Positions 9,156 to 17,174 are shown, counted from the first letter of the stretch. The stretch is 64,000 nt of DNA from Amycolatopsis australiensis (GCF_900119165.1 NZ_FPJG01000006.1:6696001-6760000), one strand, 5' to 3'. Program-made: numbers and translations. The notes: generated from the sequence alone by a model not told the origin.

Positions 9156-9361
9156 TCATGAGCACCTTCGAGAGCCCCTGACCTCGCTTTTTGTGTTTGC
9201 GGACTCGACGCTGACCCAAGCGACGTTGGCCTGGATCTTCCGCAGCTCCTAGGTCAGCGCGAACCGCTCCTCGCCACGATCCGCCCCCGGCCACCTTGCT
9301 GCCGCCGGACACAGCCGAACAGCTGATCGACCTCGGGAAGGACCGTCCGCAACTTGACCAC
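9156..9361 (-). pseudogene. Possible decayed small gene
   Basis: The 680 bp between the NERD and HNH genes hold no intact gene. On the minus strand, a frame from GTG 9361 (VKLRTVLPEVDQLFGCVRRQQ) shifts near the G-run at 9285..9295 into a second frame. That second frame reads GADRGEERFALT, an in-frame TAG, then ELRKIQANVAWVSVESANTK, and stops at 9156. The composition of both pieces looks protein-like, which suggests a small gene decayed by one frameshift and one nonsense mutation. I do not recognise the family, and this may be chance. Confidence 0.25.
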
Positions 9362-9638
9362 TTTTTGTCACGTTCCCACCAGACACTTTCCAGTTGGGTG
9401 GAACGACACACCTCGATGCACCCGACTAACCCAGCCCCGCGCTGCGTAGCATGGGCGAGCTCCTCCGAAACTGCAGGGCGATAAAACTTGCGACGCCGAG
9501 AATCTGGAAAGTGGCGAAGTCCTTGAACATGTCCTCGCAGGGAGGCATAGTCAAGCTGGGCACGCCAGCGCGTAGTGCGCCCAGCCTGGCGGGCGCCGCG
9601 ACTGCGACCAGCTGATACAGAGAAACTCCCGGCGATCG

Positions 9639-10916
9639 GTGGCCGGGTTGGCCTGGGAGGCTGATGCGGTGTACGCGCGTGATGATGAGGGTATTGAATT
9701 GAATGCGGAGTTCTCGGTGGTTGCCGACGGCGAGCACCTGAATTTGGTGCTGGAGAGCGCAGGCGGCCGGGCGGCTGGACCTCGTCCACGTAACGACCAG
9801 TATGTGCCCGCGTTGACGTTGCTGCTTGGTCGACTTCGCGACCGACGGGCGGTACTGGTCTCCGGCCTGGTGGCGTCAGCGCGGACCGCCCGCTTGTCGG
9901 AGGAAGCCCGCAGCATCGTCCCGAGTCCGATCCAGTTGGCCGCGGAGCACGACATCAACGAGGTGCGGCTGCAGATCACGCGGGCGCAAGGGCGGGTCGG
10001 TCTGCCGGACGGTGCTGCGAAGGAAGGAAACAACCGGAAGCGAATCGAGCTGCACCTGGATGTTCCGGGTTACGGCCCAGACGACGCTGCACGACTCGCG
10101 GCAGATCTCGCGGTCCCCGCCAAACCGGCCTCGATCGCGGAGCTGCCGCAGGCAGATGAACTGCTCCGAGATCTCACTGGCGAGACGATCCTGACCGTCG
10201 CCGGTCGACAGAACAGGGTGCTCAAGATCGAGAACGGATTCGTGCTGGTGGCTACCGACCGGTCGCCGGAAGGGCAGCCGGTCGCCGTCGCCGACGTACA
10301 GCATGGGCTCGACTTGCTCGCTGAACGGGGCTCGGTCCATGTTTCGGTCAACGAACTCGGTCACCGAAGCGCTTTCGTCGGGGCAGTGCTGGCAACTCTG
10401 CCGCACGCTGACGTCAGCTCGTCGCCTGCGGTGGTGACACTGCAAAGCTCGGCGGTCGAACCCGACCCGGGTGACATCCACTTCGGCGAGCTCGACGCGC
10501 TCGCTCAGGTTAAGGTCCGGACCGAACAGGCAAGACTCCGCCGGCTGCTCGCGGATGGCCGTGACAGCGCGGCGTGCGCATTGTGCGGCGACGAGTATCC
10601 GGTGCGGTTCCTTGTCGCCGCGCACGTGAAGAAGCGCGCAGCCTGTACCGACGCCGAGCGTCGGAACCTACGCGACGTAGCCATGCTCGCATGCAGCTTC
10701 GGATGCGACATCCTCTACGAGTCGGGCTGGGTCACAGTCGACGGCACCGGCCACATCCGGACCGTCGAGGTCGACGGACTCCCGGCCGGGAGCCTGAAAA
10801 CGCGCATAGAACATCTGTCCAGCCGACGCTGCGAAGCCCACGGGCCGGAGTCCGAGCCATACTTCGCCTGGCACCGCACGACCACGTTCCGCGGCCGACT
10901 CGGCAGCCGACCCTGA
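9639..10916 (+). CDS. HNH endonuclease domain protein
   Basis: 425 residues from GTG 9639; no strong ribosome site is visible, so the true start is uncertain. The C-terminal part is an HNH-type nuclease module. It has CALCGDEYPVRFLVAAHVKKR (residues about 310-330, with paired cysteines and the first catalytic His), then a VAMLACSFGCD segment with a second Cys pair. The N-terminal 300 residues are not recognised; they include an SGLVASARTARLS stretch and a conserved-looking IELHLDVPGYGPDDAARLAADL helix region. The gene is transcribed away from the DISARM-like operon across a 680-bp spacer. McrA-like restriction or an accessory effector role is possible but unproven. Confidence 0.65.
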   Translation: MAGLAWEADAVYARDDEGIELNAEFSVVADGEHLNLVLESAGGRAAGPRPRNDQYVPALTLLLGRLRDRRAVLVSGLVASARTARLSEEARSIVPSPIQLAAEHDINEVRLQITRAQGRVGLPDGAAKEGNNRKRIELHLDVPGYGPDDAARLAADLAVPAKPASIAELPQADELLRDLTGETILTVAGRQNRVLKIENGFVLVATDRSPEGQPVAVADVQHGLDLLAERGSVHVSVNELGHRSAFVGAVLATLPHADVSSSPAVVTLQSSAVEPDPGDIHFGELDALAQVKVRTEQARLRRLLADGRDSAACALCGDEYPVRFLVAAHVKKRAACTDAERRNLRDVAMLACSFGCDILYESGWVTVDGTGHIRTVEVDGLPAGSLKTRIEHLSSRRCEAHGPESEPYFAWHRTTTFRGRLGSRP

Positions 10917-11067
10917 ACGCTCGATCTAGTCGACTCAGCAGCTCGGCGGCGGCCGGTCCTGCGACGAGCCGGGCTGCGGGCTGACTGTCACACCACTTCG
11001 CGGATGTCAACACGCCCCCGCTCAGGTTGTGACACCTCAAACGACGGTCTACCTGCTAAAAGATTGC

Positions 11068-11113
11068 TGGGACGGCTGGGACAGGGTCCCGACGGCCCGT
11101 CCCAGCTGTCCCA
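11068..11113. repeat. Long inverted repeat (15-bp arms)
   Basis: The left arm is TGGGACGGCTGGGAC at 11068..11082 and the right arm GTCCCAGCTGTCCCA at 11099..11113; they pair with one mismatch around a 16-nt loop. Each arm also contains two GGGAC units in tandem. The repeat lies in the 270-bp gap between the convergent HNH and Cys-rich genes. It could be a bidirectional terminator, a protein-binding site, or a folded DNA element. No T-run follows either arm. Confidence 0.6.
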
Positions 11114-11187
11114 AACTGCCGCATGGTCGCAACACTAGGTCGCCTGCCTGCGCCGGTCACAGCGAGTCGAATGGACGAGGCGAGCGC

Positions 11188-11445
11188 TTAGGTGTGACCG
11201 ATCCTGTCTTGCCGAAGTGGGATCCCTCGCTCACGTCGATAGATGACATCGCAGCGTTCGCACTGCCGGTGGATCTCGCGCCGTCGGCGCTCGTCGGACA
11301 GCTCGAACACCGCGGTGCCAGTTGCTCCGCAGAGCATCGTGATGACCTGGCCGGGTGCCGGAATCTTCGTCAAGCGGGTTCGGTGCCACTCGCCTTCGAT
11401 CACCGGGAGGATCGTAAGCGGGTCGATGTAGATCGCCGCCGTCAC
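11188..11445 (-). CDS. Small Cys-rich (zinc-finger-like) protein
   Basis: 85 residues. GTG 11445 overlaps the stop of the XRE gene (GTGA), which fixes the start. One cysteine sits in ITMLCGATG and a pair in RQCERCDVIYRRERG, the layout of a short zinc-ribbon. Similar mini-proteins accompany XRE-DUF5753 regulators in Pseudonocardiaceae, to my recollection. The function is unknown; translational coupling to the regulator suggests they act together. It is the last gene of a four-gene minus-strand cassette. Confidence 0.7.
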   Translation of the reverse strand: MTAAIYIDPLTILPVIEGEWHRTRLTKIPAPGQVITMLCGATGTAVFELSDERRRREIHRQCERCDVIYRRERGIPLRQDRIGHT

Positions 11446-12269
11446 CGCGTCGCTCGGATCAGCACAGGTACGGTCAAGGCGCACGTGCTCGCCGGCTCGT
11501 CGGACGCGCGCCGCAAGAGGGTCCTCACCGTCTCGTGGTAGCGGCTTAGCATCGTCCGGTCGGTCAGGTAGGTGTTGCAGTGCTGGTGTCTGAGCACCAC
11601 GGCGATCGGGTCGGATCGGTTCTCGAAAAGCGTGAAGGCACCGATCGACTTCAGCGCGGTCTCCGTTGACGGCACGATCCGGACAGTCACGTGCTTGAGC
11701 TGCGCCGCCGCGCGAAGGTGTTCGACCTGCTCGTTACGCAGGTCGTCCAAGCCGTGAAGTGCCTGGTCACCGACCAGGAAGACGTAGCGACGTGACCCGT
11801 CGTTCAGGGCCTGCTGGCGGACTTGGCGGCTCAGCAGGTCCATGTCCCTGCGGTCGTCCTGCACCACGGCCTTGTCGAGCACTCGTTCGGCATACGCCCG
11901 CGTCTGGAGAAGATCCGGAATGCACGACGGCGCCCACTCCACGACCCGGCTTGACAGCTGTTCATACGTCCACAGCAAGTGTCCTAGCTGCGGGTCAGAC
12001 TGGTCGACCAGGTTGGCGGCGCCGGCGTCCGGTGCGAGCGCCATCACCCGCTCGTACTCGGCCGACTCGACCCGAAGGTATCCGAGAATCCACGCCACGG
12101 CGGTCTCCGGCGCCACTTTGATGCCCAACTCCCACGCCGAGAGCGTCGCGGGATGAACACCGATCTTCTCGGCCAGCCTCCGCAGGCCGATTCCACGGCG
12201 CTTGCGGGCGTCACGGAGGCTGCTGCTGACGGCAACAGTCGCGGGCGGACGGATGATCGGCTTGGGCAT
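11442..12269 (-). CDS. XRE-family regulator with DUF5753 domain
   Basis: 275 residues from ATG 12269, preceded by an AAGGA ribosome site. The N-terminal HTH_XRE (residues about 20-75) contains LRRLAEKIGVHPATLSAWELG. The rest is DUF5753 with the family hallmarks IPDLLQTRAYAERVL and FLVGDQALH. Proteins of this type are abundant in Streptomyces and Amycolatopsis. They usually sit next to a short DUF397 or Cys-rich partner, which here is the overlapping downstream mini-gene. A role in local transcription control is likely; targets are unknown. Confidence 0.88.
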   Translation of the reverse strand: MPKPIIRPPATVAVSSSLRDARKRRGIGLRRLAEKIGVHPATLSAWELGIKVAPETAVAWILGYLRVESAEYERVMALAPDAGAANLVDQSDPQLGHLLWTYEQLSSRVVEWAPSCIPDLLQTRAYAERVLDKAVVQDDRRDMDLLSRQVRQQALNDGSRRYVFLVGDQALHGLDDLRNEQVEHLRAAAQLKHVTVRIVPSTETALKSIGAFTLFENRSDPIAVVLRHQHCNTYLTDRTMLSRYHETVRTLLRRASDEPASTCALTVPVLIRATR

Positions 12270-12352
12270 CTTCGGGTCCTTGCTGAGGGCTGTCGGTGGC
12301 ACGAACGCGCACATGAGCTGCGGATTGAAGACTGCGGTTGGGTGGCCTGCTG

Positions 12353-12695
12353 TCAGGGCGGGTTCTCGGCGGGGAGCGCACCTCGCACCTCTGCGACCAG
12401 AGCGCCGGCTGTTGCCGCGACCGTCTTCAGCGCGCCGATGTGCTCCAGCAGCCGGTTCAGACCCAGCGGGGTCAGGCGGAGTTCGCGGGGTTCGGCACGG
12501 CACCGGAGGTAGCCAGCCGCGCGCAGGAACTCGATGTGCAAGTCCAAGTCGGGCGTGGGGAGTCCCCAATGCCTGCTGAACGGCGAATTTCGAACGCCAG
12601 CTGGTGTCGGCCAGCAGGCAGGCGATGAACAGGCGGACCGGCTGGAGCAACAGCGCGTCGAGCTCCGTACGCGACGGGGGCGAGATCGGCGTCAT
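12353..12695 (-). pseudogene. Winged-helix DNA-binding protein, frameshifted
   Basis: The first frame starts at ATG 12695, which overlaps the stop of the upstream mini-gene (ATGA). It reads ELDALLLQPVRLFIACLLAD and continues to AVQQAL. The homologous continuation LPTPDLDLHIEFLRAAGYL, then LTPLGLNRLLEHI, lies one base out of frame and ends at 12353. Removing one base from the CCCC run at 12564..12567 (GGGG on the coding strand) restores a single protein of about 114 residues of winged-helix type. The break is either a real 1-nt insertion or a homopolymer sequencing error. Confidence 0.65.
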
Positions 12696-12946
12696 CGTCG
12701 GCTCACCGCGACGCGGGCGGATGCGTTCACGAGTTCACGACATGTCGGACATGAACGGTCGGCCGGTGCCAGGCAGGAGTGAATCAGCACTTCGTGGCCG
12801 CAGAGGGCGCGGTACCGGCCTTGCTGGAGGCGGATGCCGCGCAGAAACTCGTCGTCCGTGACCGCGTGCGTTAGGCCGTCGAGCACGCACCGGTACCAGC
12901 TGATGTAGAGCGCTGAGTGCAGCGGCCTGCAGCTAGTGCCCGTCAC
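12692..12946 (-). CDS. Small Cys/His-rich protein
   Basis: 84 residues from GTG 12946; an in-frame start further upstream at 13048 is less likely because it would add a hydrophobic, unlike leader. The metal-ligand pattern is ALCGHEVL followed by SCPTCREL, suggesting a zinc-ribbon. The segment LDGLTHAVTDDEF recalls short hypothetical proteins found beside regulators in Pseudonocardiaceae. It is the first gene of the minus-strand cassette, and its stop overlaps the winged-helix gene start. Function unknown. Confidence 0.6.
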   Translation of the reverse strand: MTGTSCRPLHSALYISWYRCVLDGLTHAVTDDEFLRGIRLQQGRYRALCGHEVLIHSCLAPADRSCPTCRELVNASARVAVSRR

Positions 12947-13113
12947 GGCCCTCCGTTCGACGTCGTGAGTTGATGAAATCAGCCAAACGAATGTCGGACT
13001 CGACGACCAGAGCAGCAGTGCGGCAGTTGTGTGGCGCGTACATCGCACTAGCTGGTCTGAGCTGCGGTTACTGCTGCTACATTGATCTGGTCACGCAGGG
13101 TTGGAGGTCGGTC

Positions 13114-14595
13114 ATGCCCGTAGGGCGACGTCGCGATGGGCTGATCTCAGCTCGTAAGGTCGCGGGCTTCACCCAGGAGGGTCTGGCGGACGTGCTGCAC
13201 GTCGACCGGTCGACCGTTGCTCGCTGGGAGGCGGGCGACTACGTGCCACTCCCCTATCTCTGGCCGAAGCTCGCGAGCGTGCTCGGTCGTTCACGAGACG
13301 AGTTGCAGGCCCTGATCGGTCCGAGCGCCGGCACGCGGGAGTTCAACCCCGACGACTCGTTCGAGCCGGTGTTCACTTGGCTCGATCGGCGTGCCGGGTG
13401 GCCGCTGGGGAGAGCCCGTGAGCAGGTGTACGCGAGCGCAGCCGCCTCATCTCGGAACCGGCCGAATCCGCCGCGAAGCGTCATCGCGGATGCCCTGGCT
13501 GATTACTACGCGCCGCCGACCAGCGACCACCGGCCCTACGTCGCGCGCTGCGGTCAGGTGGAGGTGACCACCACCGTCCTTACGCGGCCGGCTTGGCTGG
13601 ATCTCGCATGCTCGTTGACGCCCACGGGTGAGCACACCGCCTTCGAGGGTGGCAGAGCGAGGCCATCAGCGGTGGTCGATGAGCGAGCTGCGGTGCAGCG
13701 TCTCGCGGACGCAGCAGCGTCCGGCATCCGGATCACTGACGTTCCCCTGTACCGGCTGCTCGAGGTCGACCCGCAGCCTGGAGCGCTGCGGGCGAAGGTC
13801 GGGATCGCGTCGTTCGTCGAGTACGCACTGGGCGTCGACCTGCTGGAACGGGAGTTGATCGAGTACTTGGCGAGCGGCCGCACCGCGCGTCCGGGACACA
13901 TGCCGCTCCGCGATCGCCAACTGCCCGACGTGTCCGCGGTGCTCGATCTACCCGGACGTCTCTGCGCCGGTGGCGTGCTGGCGTTGACAGCGATCGCGCG
14001 GCCGGCGGACCCGTTCCGCGGTGATGCCGACTTCGTACTGTTGGTTCAGACGAGGTCCGCGCAGGTCGTGAACACAGCCGACCGGTTGTCGGTCATCCCG
14101 AAGAGCTTCCATGGGCCGCTTGCGGACCGACGAGCAGATGCCCGGATCGGCGTCACCCTGCGCCGTGAGCTTGAGGAAGAACTATTCGGCAGGACGGACG
14201 TCGACCGGTCCGCCGGGGATCTCAGGGTCGCCGATCCCATGCACCCGACCAGGCTTTCCGCTCCGATGCGGTGGTTGACCGACCAGCCCGGCCGGTTGCG
14301 GATGGAGTGCACCGGGTTCGGGCTCAACCTGGTCAGCGGGAACTACGAGTTCGCCAGCCTGGTCGTGATCGAAGATGAGGCGTTCTGGCCCCGGTTCGGT
14401 GGCGACGTGGAGGCGAACTGGGAGGCAGCGGGGCTACAGCAGTATTCGACGCTCGACGGCGAATTGATCACCGAACTGATCGGTGATGAAAACTGGAGCA
14501 ACGAAGGACTGTTCGCGTTTCTCCAGGGTTTACGCCGCCTCGCCGAGATCGGCGGCGATCGAGTGGAGTTTCCCGCCGTCGAATTAGGTTGCTGA
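13114..14595 (+). CDS. XRE HTH protein with Nudix-like C-terminal domain (copy 1)
   Basis: 493 residues from ATG 13114, with GGAGGT six bases upstream. An N-terminal HTH covers residues about 8-65 (GLADVLHVDRSTVARWEAG). A middle region without known domain follows. The C-terminal domain (about 290-490) contains VIPKSFHGPL and TLRRELEEELFGR, close to a Nudix box (REUXEEXGU) but with Leu where Gly is usual. A long conserved block ECTGFGLNLVSGNYEFASL is shared with the second copy. The gene converges on, and overlaps by 12 nt, the cupin gene. In pSAM2 the transfer-immunity factor Pif carries a Nudix motif, so an immunity or regulatory role in the adjacent element is a reasonable guess only. Confidence 0.75.
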   Translation: MPVGRRRDGLISARKVAGFTQEGLADVLHVDRSTVARWEAGDYVPLPYLWPKLASVLGRSRDELQALIGPSAGTREFNPDDSFEPVFTWLDRRAGWPLGRAREQVYASAAASSRNRPNPPRSVIADALADYYAPPTSDHRPYVARCGQVEVTTTVLTRPAWLDLACSLTPTGEHTAFEGGRARPSAVVDERAAVQRLADAAASGIRITDVPLYRLLEVDPQPGALRAKVGIASFVEYALGVDLLERELIEYLASGRTARPGHMPLRDRQLPDVSAVLDLPGRLCAGGVLALTAIARPADPFRGDADFVLLVQTRSAQVVNTADRLSVIPKSFHGPLADRRADARIGVTLRRELEEELFGRTDVDRSAGDLRVADPMHPTRLSAPMRWLTDQPGRLRMECTGFGLNLVSGNYEFASLVVIEDEAFWPRFGGDVEANWEAAGLQQYSTLDGELITELIGDENWSNEGLFAFLQGLRRLAEIGGDRVEFPAVELGC

Positions 14596-14934
14596 AGGCC
14601 AACGAACGGTCAACACGACCGAATCCGCCAACGCTTCCCAAGAATGGTCAACCCCCGGCCCCCACATCACGTAGTCACCCTGGCGCGTCATAACCTTGCC
14701 GCCGCCGGTGACCTCTACGCGAAACTCGCCAGAGACCAGCATCACCAGCGTCGTTCGCTGGTCGTCGGAGGTCCACGCGGGGCGCTTGTCCCCCGCAGGA
14801 TGGTTGGCCCACTTGACTTCGACGTCCTTGGAGGCTCGGACGCCCTGCGACGGGTCGATGAAGTGGCCGACCAACCAGCCGCGCGTATCGGCCGCGTCTT
14901 CGTTGGCGTTGCCGGCGGTCCAACCGTCGCTCAC
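14584..14934 (-). CDS. Cupin-fold small protein
   Basis: 116 residues from GTG 14934, which overlaps the stop of the upstream XRE/Nudix gene (GTGA); ATG 14949 is an alternative giving 121 residues. The core shows a cupin barrel pattern: LVMLVSGEFRVEVTGGGK, then YVMWGPGVDHSWEA, ending with VLTVRWPS. The single DHSWEA His and lack of the full metal triad suggest a binding rather than catalytic role. It is translationally coupled to XRE/Nudix copy 2. It may sense a ligand for that regulator; this is inference. Confidence 0.75.
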   Translation of the reverse strand: MSDGWTAGNANEDAADTRGWLVGHFIDPSQGVRASKDVEVKWANHPAGDKRPAWTSDDQRTTLVMLVSGEFRVEVTGGGKVMTRQGDYVMWGPGVDHSWEALADSVVLTVRWPSAT

Positions 14935-16493
14935 TGGCCTATCTCCCATTCGATCGCGGGCAGTTTCACGCGCTCTCCGCCGATTCCCGCAAGGCGCCGA
15001 AGCCCTTGCGTCATGGCGAACAGTCCTTCGTTGCTCCACGCTACATCACCCAACAACTCGGTGACGAGTTCCGCATCAGTAGTTGAATACTGACGAAGAG
15101 TCGCAGATTCCCAGTTGGCTTCGACCACTCCCCCGTAGCGTGCCCAGAATTCTTCGTCGTCGATGACGATCAGGCTGGCGAACTCGTAGTTTCCGCTCAC
15201 GAGGTTCAGGCCGAACCCGGTGCACTCCATCCGTAGGCGGCCGGGTTCGGCGAGGAGCCAGCGCATCGGTTCCGTGAGCCTGGTCGGGTGCATCGGGTCC
15301 GCGGTCAGGGTGTCGGCGACGGTGTTGTCAGCGTCCGGCCGGCCGAACAGCTCTTCTTCCATCTCTCGGCGCAGGGTGGCGCCGATCTGGGTTTCTCGCC
15401 GGACGTCGGTAAGCGGCTGGTGGAAGCCCTTCGGGATGACGGCCAACCGGCGCGTGGCGTTGAGTACGTGGCCGGAGCGTTCCTGGACCAGCAGCACGTA
15501 GTCCGCTTCGCCGCGGTACGGGTCAGCCGGTCGAGCAATGGCCGTCAAGGCGAGGGCTCCCCCTGCGCAGAGTCGGCCGCCGACGTCCAGGACGGCGCCG
15601 ATGTCTGGGAGGTAGCGATCACGCAGGGGCAGCGACGTCGTGTCGCCGGCCGCGAGCGCGTCGAGCAGCTCGCCTTCGAGCAGGTCCATCGTCAGGGCGT
15701 AGTGGACGAAGTGGTCCACGCCGAACGTGCCGCCGAGGTGGCGTTCACTGATGTCCGTGCTCAGCAGCCGGTAGAGCGGCGCGTTCATGAGCCGGGTGTT
15801 CATGGCTACCGTCTCGGCGAGCCGGTTGACCGCTGCCTTCGTCGCGTGCTCGTCCAGGACTTCCCGCGGGTCTGGTCGGGCGCTCGCGATCGTGAGCCCG
15901 TCGTGCGGCGGGCGTAGTTCGCACGCCAGGTCGAGCCAATCAGCGCAGGTCAGGACGCTGGTGTTCACAGCCTGGTCACCGCAGCTTCCGGCGTACAAGC
16001 CGTGGTCACCGTGGCGTCGGCCGTAGTACTCGGCAAGTGCGTCGGTCACGGCGCGCTGGTCGACCCACGCGCGGCGAGTGGCCCGGGCGTACGCCTCCTG
16101 CGCGTCGACGCGAGCGGCCTGCGCGGCGACGGCGCGGCGTGCGGCACCAGGGCTTCGGTAGGCGTGCTGGTCGAGCCATTCGAGAGCCGCGCCGATGTGG
16201 GGATCCGCGGCCAGTCGTCGATCGGCTTCCTTCGTGTCGGGCCTGGTATGAGCGGCCAGCCCGCCGCCGGTCAGCTCGGCGAAGCGGGCTCGCTCGGCGT
16301 CGGACGCCCGTTCATACGCGGTGTCGAGGACCTGCTGCATCTCCGACTGCGGGCGAAGGTCCGGCTTCTGGTGCCAGGACGCGACCGTACGCGCACCGAT
16401 TCCGAGCTTTTCGGCGAATTTCTCATTGCTCAGCCGCAAGGCGGATTGCAGCGCCGACGCTGAACGTCCGGTCCAGCCACCTACCCCGCTCAT
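14931..16493 (-). CDS. XRE HTH protein with Nudix-like C-terminal domain (copy 2)
   Basis: 520 residues from ATG 16493. The N-terminal HTH (ALRLSNEKFAEKLGIGARTV) differs from copy 1. The C-terminal half is clearly paralogous to copy 1, sharing the LCAGGALALTAIARPADP region, VIPKGFHQPL, TLRREMEEELFGR and the ECTGFGLNLVSGNYEFASL block. The Nudix-like box lacks the canonical Gly. The gene is co-transcribed with the cupin and faces copy 1. Two near-identical 15-bp repeats lie 33-69 bp upstream, a probable autoregulatory site. As with copy 1, a link to element immunity or regulation is inference. Confidence 0.75.
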   Translation of the reverse strand: MSGVGGWTGRSASALQSALRLSNEKFAEKLGIGARTVASWHQKPDLRPQSEMQQVLDTAYERASDAERARFAELTGGGLAAHTRPDTKEADRRLAADPHIGAALEWLDQHAYRSPGAARRAVAAQAARVDAQEAYARATRRAWVDQRAVTDALAEYYGRRHGDHGLYAGSCGDQAVNTSVLTCADWLDLACELRPPHDGLTIASARPDPREVLDEHATKAAVNRLAETVAMNTRLMNAPLYRLLSTDISERHLGGTFGVDHFVHYALTMDLLEGELLDALAAGDTTSLPLRDRYLPDIGAVLDVGGRLCAGGALALTAIARPADPYRGEADYVLLVQERSGHVLNATRRLAVIPKGFHQPLTDVRRETQIGATLRREMEEELFGRPDADNTVADTLTADPMHPTRLTEPMRWLLAEPGRLRMECTGFGLNLVSGNYEFASLIVIDDEEFWARYGGVVEANWESATLRQYSTTDAELVTELLGDVAWSNEGLFAMTQGLRRLAGIGGERVKLPAIEWEIGQ

Positions 16494-16525
16494 TGCTGCC
16501 CCAAAGCGCTCTTGTGCAGCGGATA

Positions 16526-16562
16526 TGCAGTGGTTGCGCACTGCTTCTGCACTGGTTGTGCA
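16526..16562. promoter_or_regulatory. Two 15-bp direct repeats upstream of XRE/Nudix copy 2
   Basis: TGCAGTGGTTGCGCA (16526..16540) and TGCACTGGTTGTGCA (16548..16562) differ at two positions and start 22 bp apart, about two helical turns. The second has palindromic TGCA ends. They lie just upstream of the copy 2 start and are probably an operator pair for its HTH domain. Confidence 0.5.
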
Positions 16563-16637
16563 TGGGATCGGACGTCGTTTCGGCCTTGAATTCTAGGTAT
16601 GGAAATCACCTGGTTCACCAGCCCGAATCGCCCTGCC

Positions 16638-17018
16638 CTAACGCTTCGGCTTCACGTGCTCGACCACGGTCGCGAGGCTCGTTTGGACGTCCTCCAGCCG
16701 GTCGGTGATCTCGGCCAGGCGCTGTTCCAGCGCGTCCAGCCGGGACCACAGCTCGTGGCCGTCGTCGGCCGGCTCGTCCGGGTGCGGCGGAGTGCGGTTT
16801 TGCAGCACGGCCAACAAGTGCTGCGGGTGCCAGCCCAGCGTCGTCGACAGCGCTTCGAGCGTGCGCGCGCTCCGGCGGCGCTCGACCGTGTGGTGCTGGA
16901 GCTCGCGCACGATCGCCTGCGACACGTGCGATCGCTCGGCCAGCTCGCGTTGCCGCCAGCCGAGTTCGTTCACGCGCATGTTGATCGCCTTGGCGACCGC
17001 CGCCCAGTCCTCCGTCAC
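16638..17018 (-). CDS. XRE-family repressor of the integrative element
   Basis: 126 residues. The HTH (residues about 15-70) has the pattern GWRQRELAERSHVSQAIVREL. A C-terminal helix (ELWSRLDALEQRLAEITDRL) is predicted to be a coiled coil for dimerisation. The gene is divergent from the xis-like gene across 156 bp that contain two TGAAATCA repeats. Such genes typically act as the repressor controlling excision and transfer of AICE-type elements, by position. Confidence 0.8.
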   Translation of the reverse strand: MTEDWAAVAKAINMRVNELGWRQRELAERSHVSQAIVRELQHHTVERRRSARTLEALSTTLGWHPQHLLAVLQNRTPPHPDEPADDGHELWSRLDALEQRLAEITDRLEDVQTSLATVVEHVKPKR

Positions 17019-17129
17019 GTATTCCTCCGCGCTCCGCCTCAGCGCCGAGATTAGCGGTTCTTCGCGCTTTCACCACGTCGCCTAGCACTTCGTCGGCGGC
17101 GCGTCGGACAAACGCGCCCGTCGAAGAGC

Positions 17130-17157
17130 TGAAATCAACAACATAGTCTTGAAATCA
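17130..17157. promoter_or_regulatory. TGAAATCA direct repeats between repressor and xis-like gene
   Basis: TGAAATCA occurs at 17130..17137 and 17150..17157, starting 20 bp apart, in an AT-rich stretch just before the plus-strand operon. The spacing suggests binding on one helix face by the divergent XRE repressor. The same 8-mer also appears at about 20765 and 20991 within this element. Confidence 0.4.
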
Positions 17158-17174
17158 TCAGATTGGTCTTTCTT

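Noticed and set aside
9120..9640. Insertion-sequence remnant in the NERD/HNH spacer
   Set aside because: No terminal inverted repeats, target duplication or transposase motif could be found by eye.
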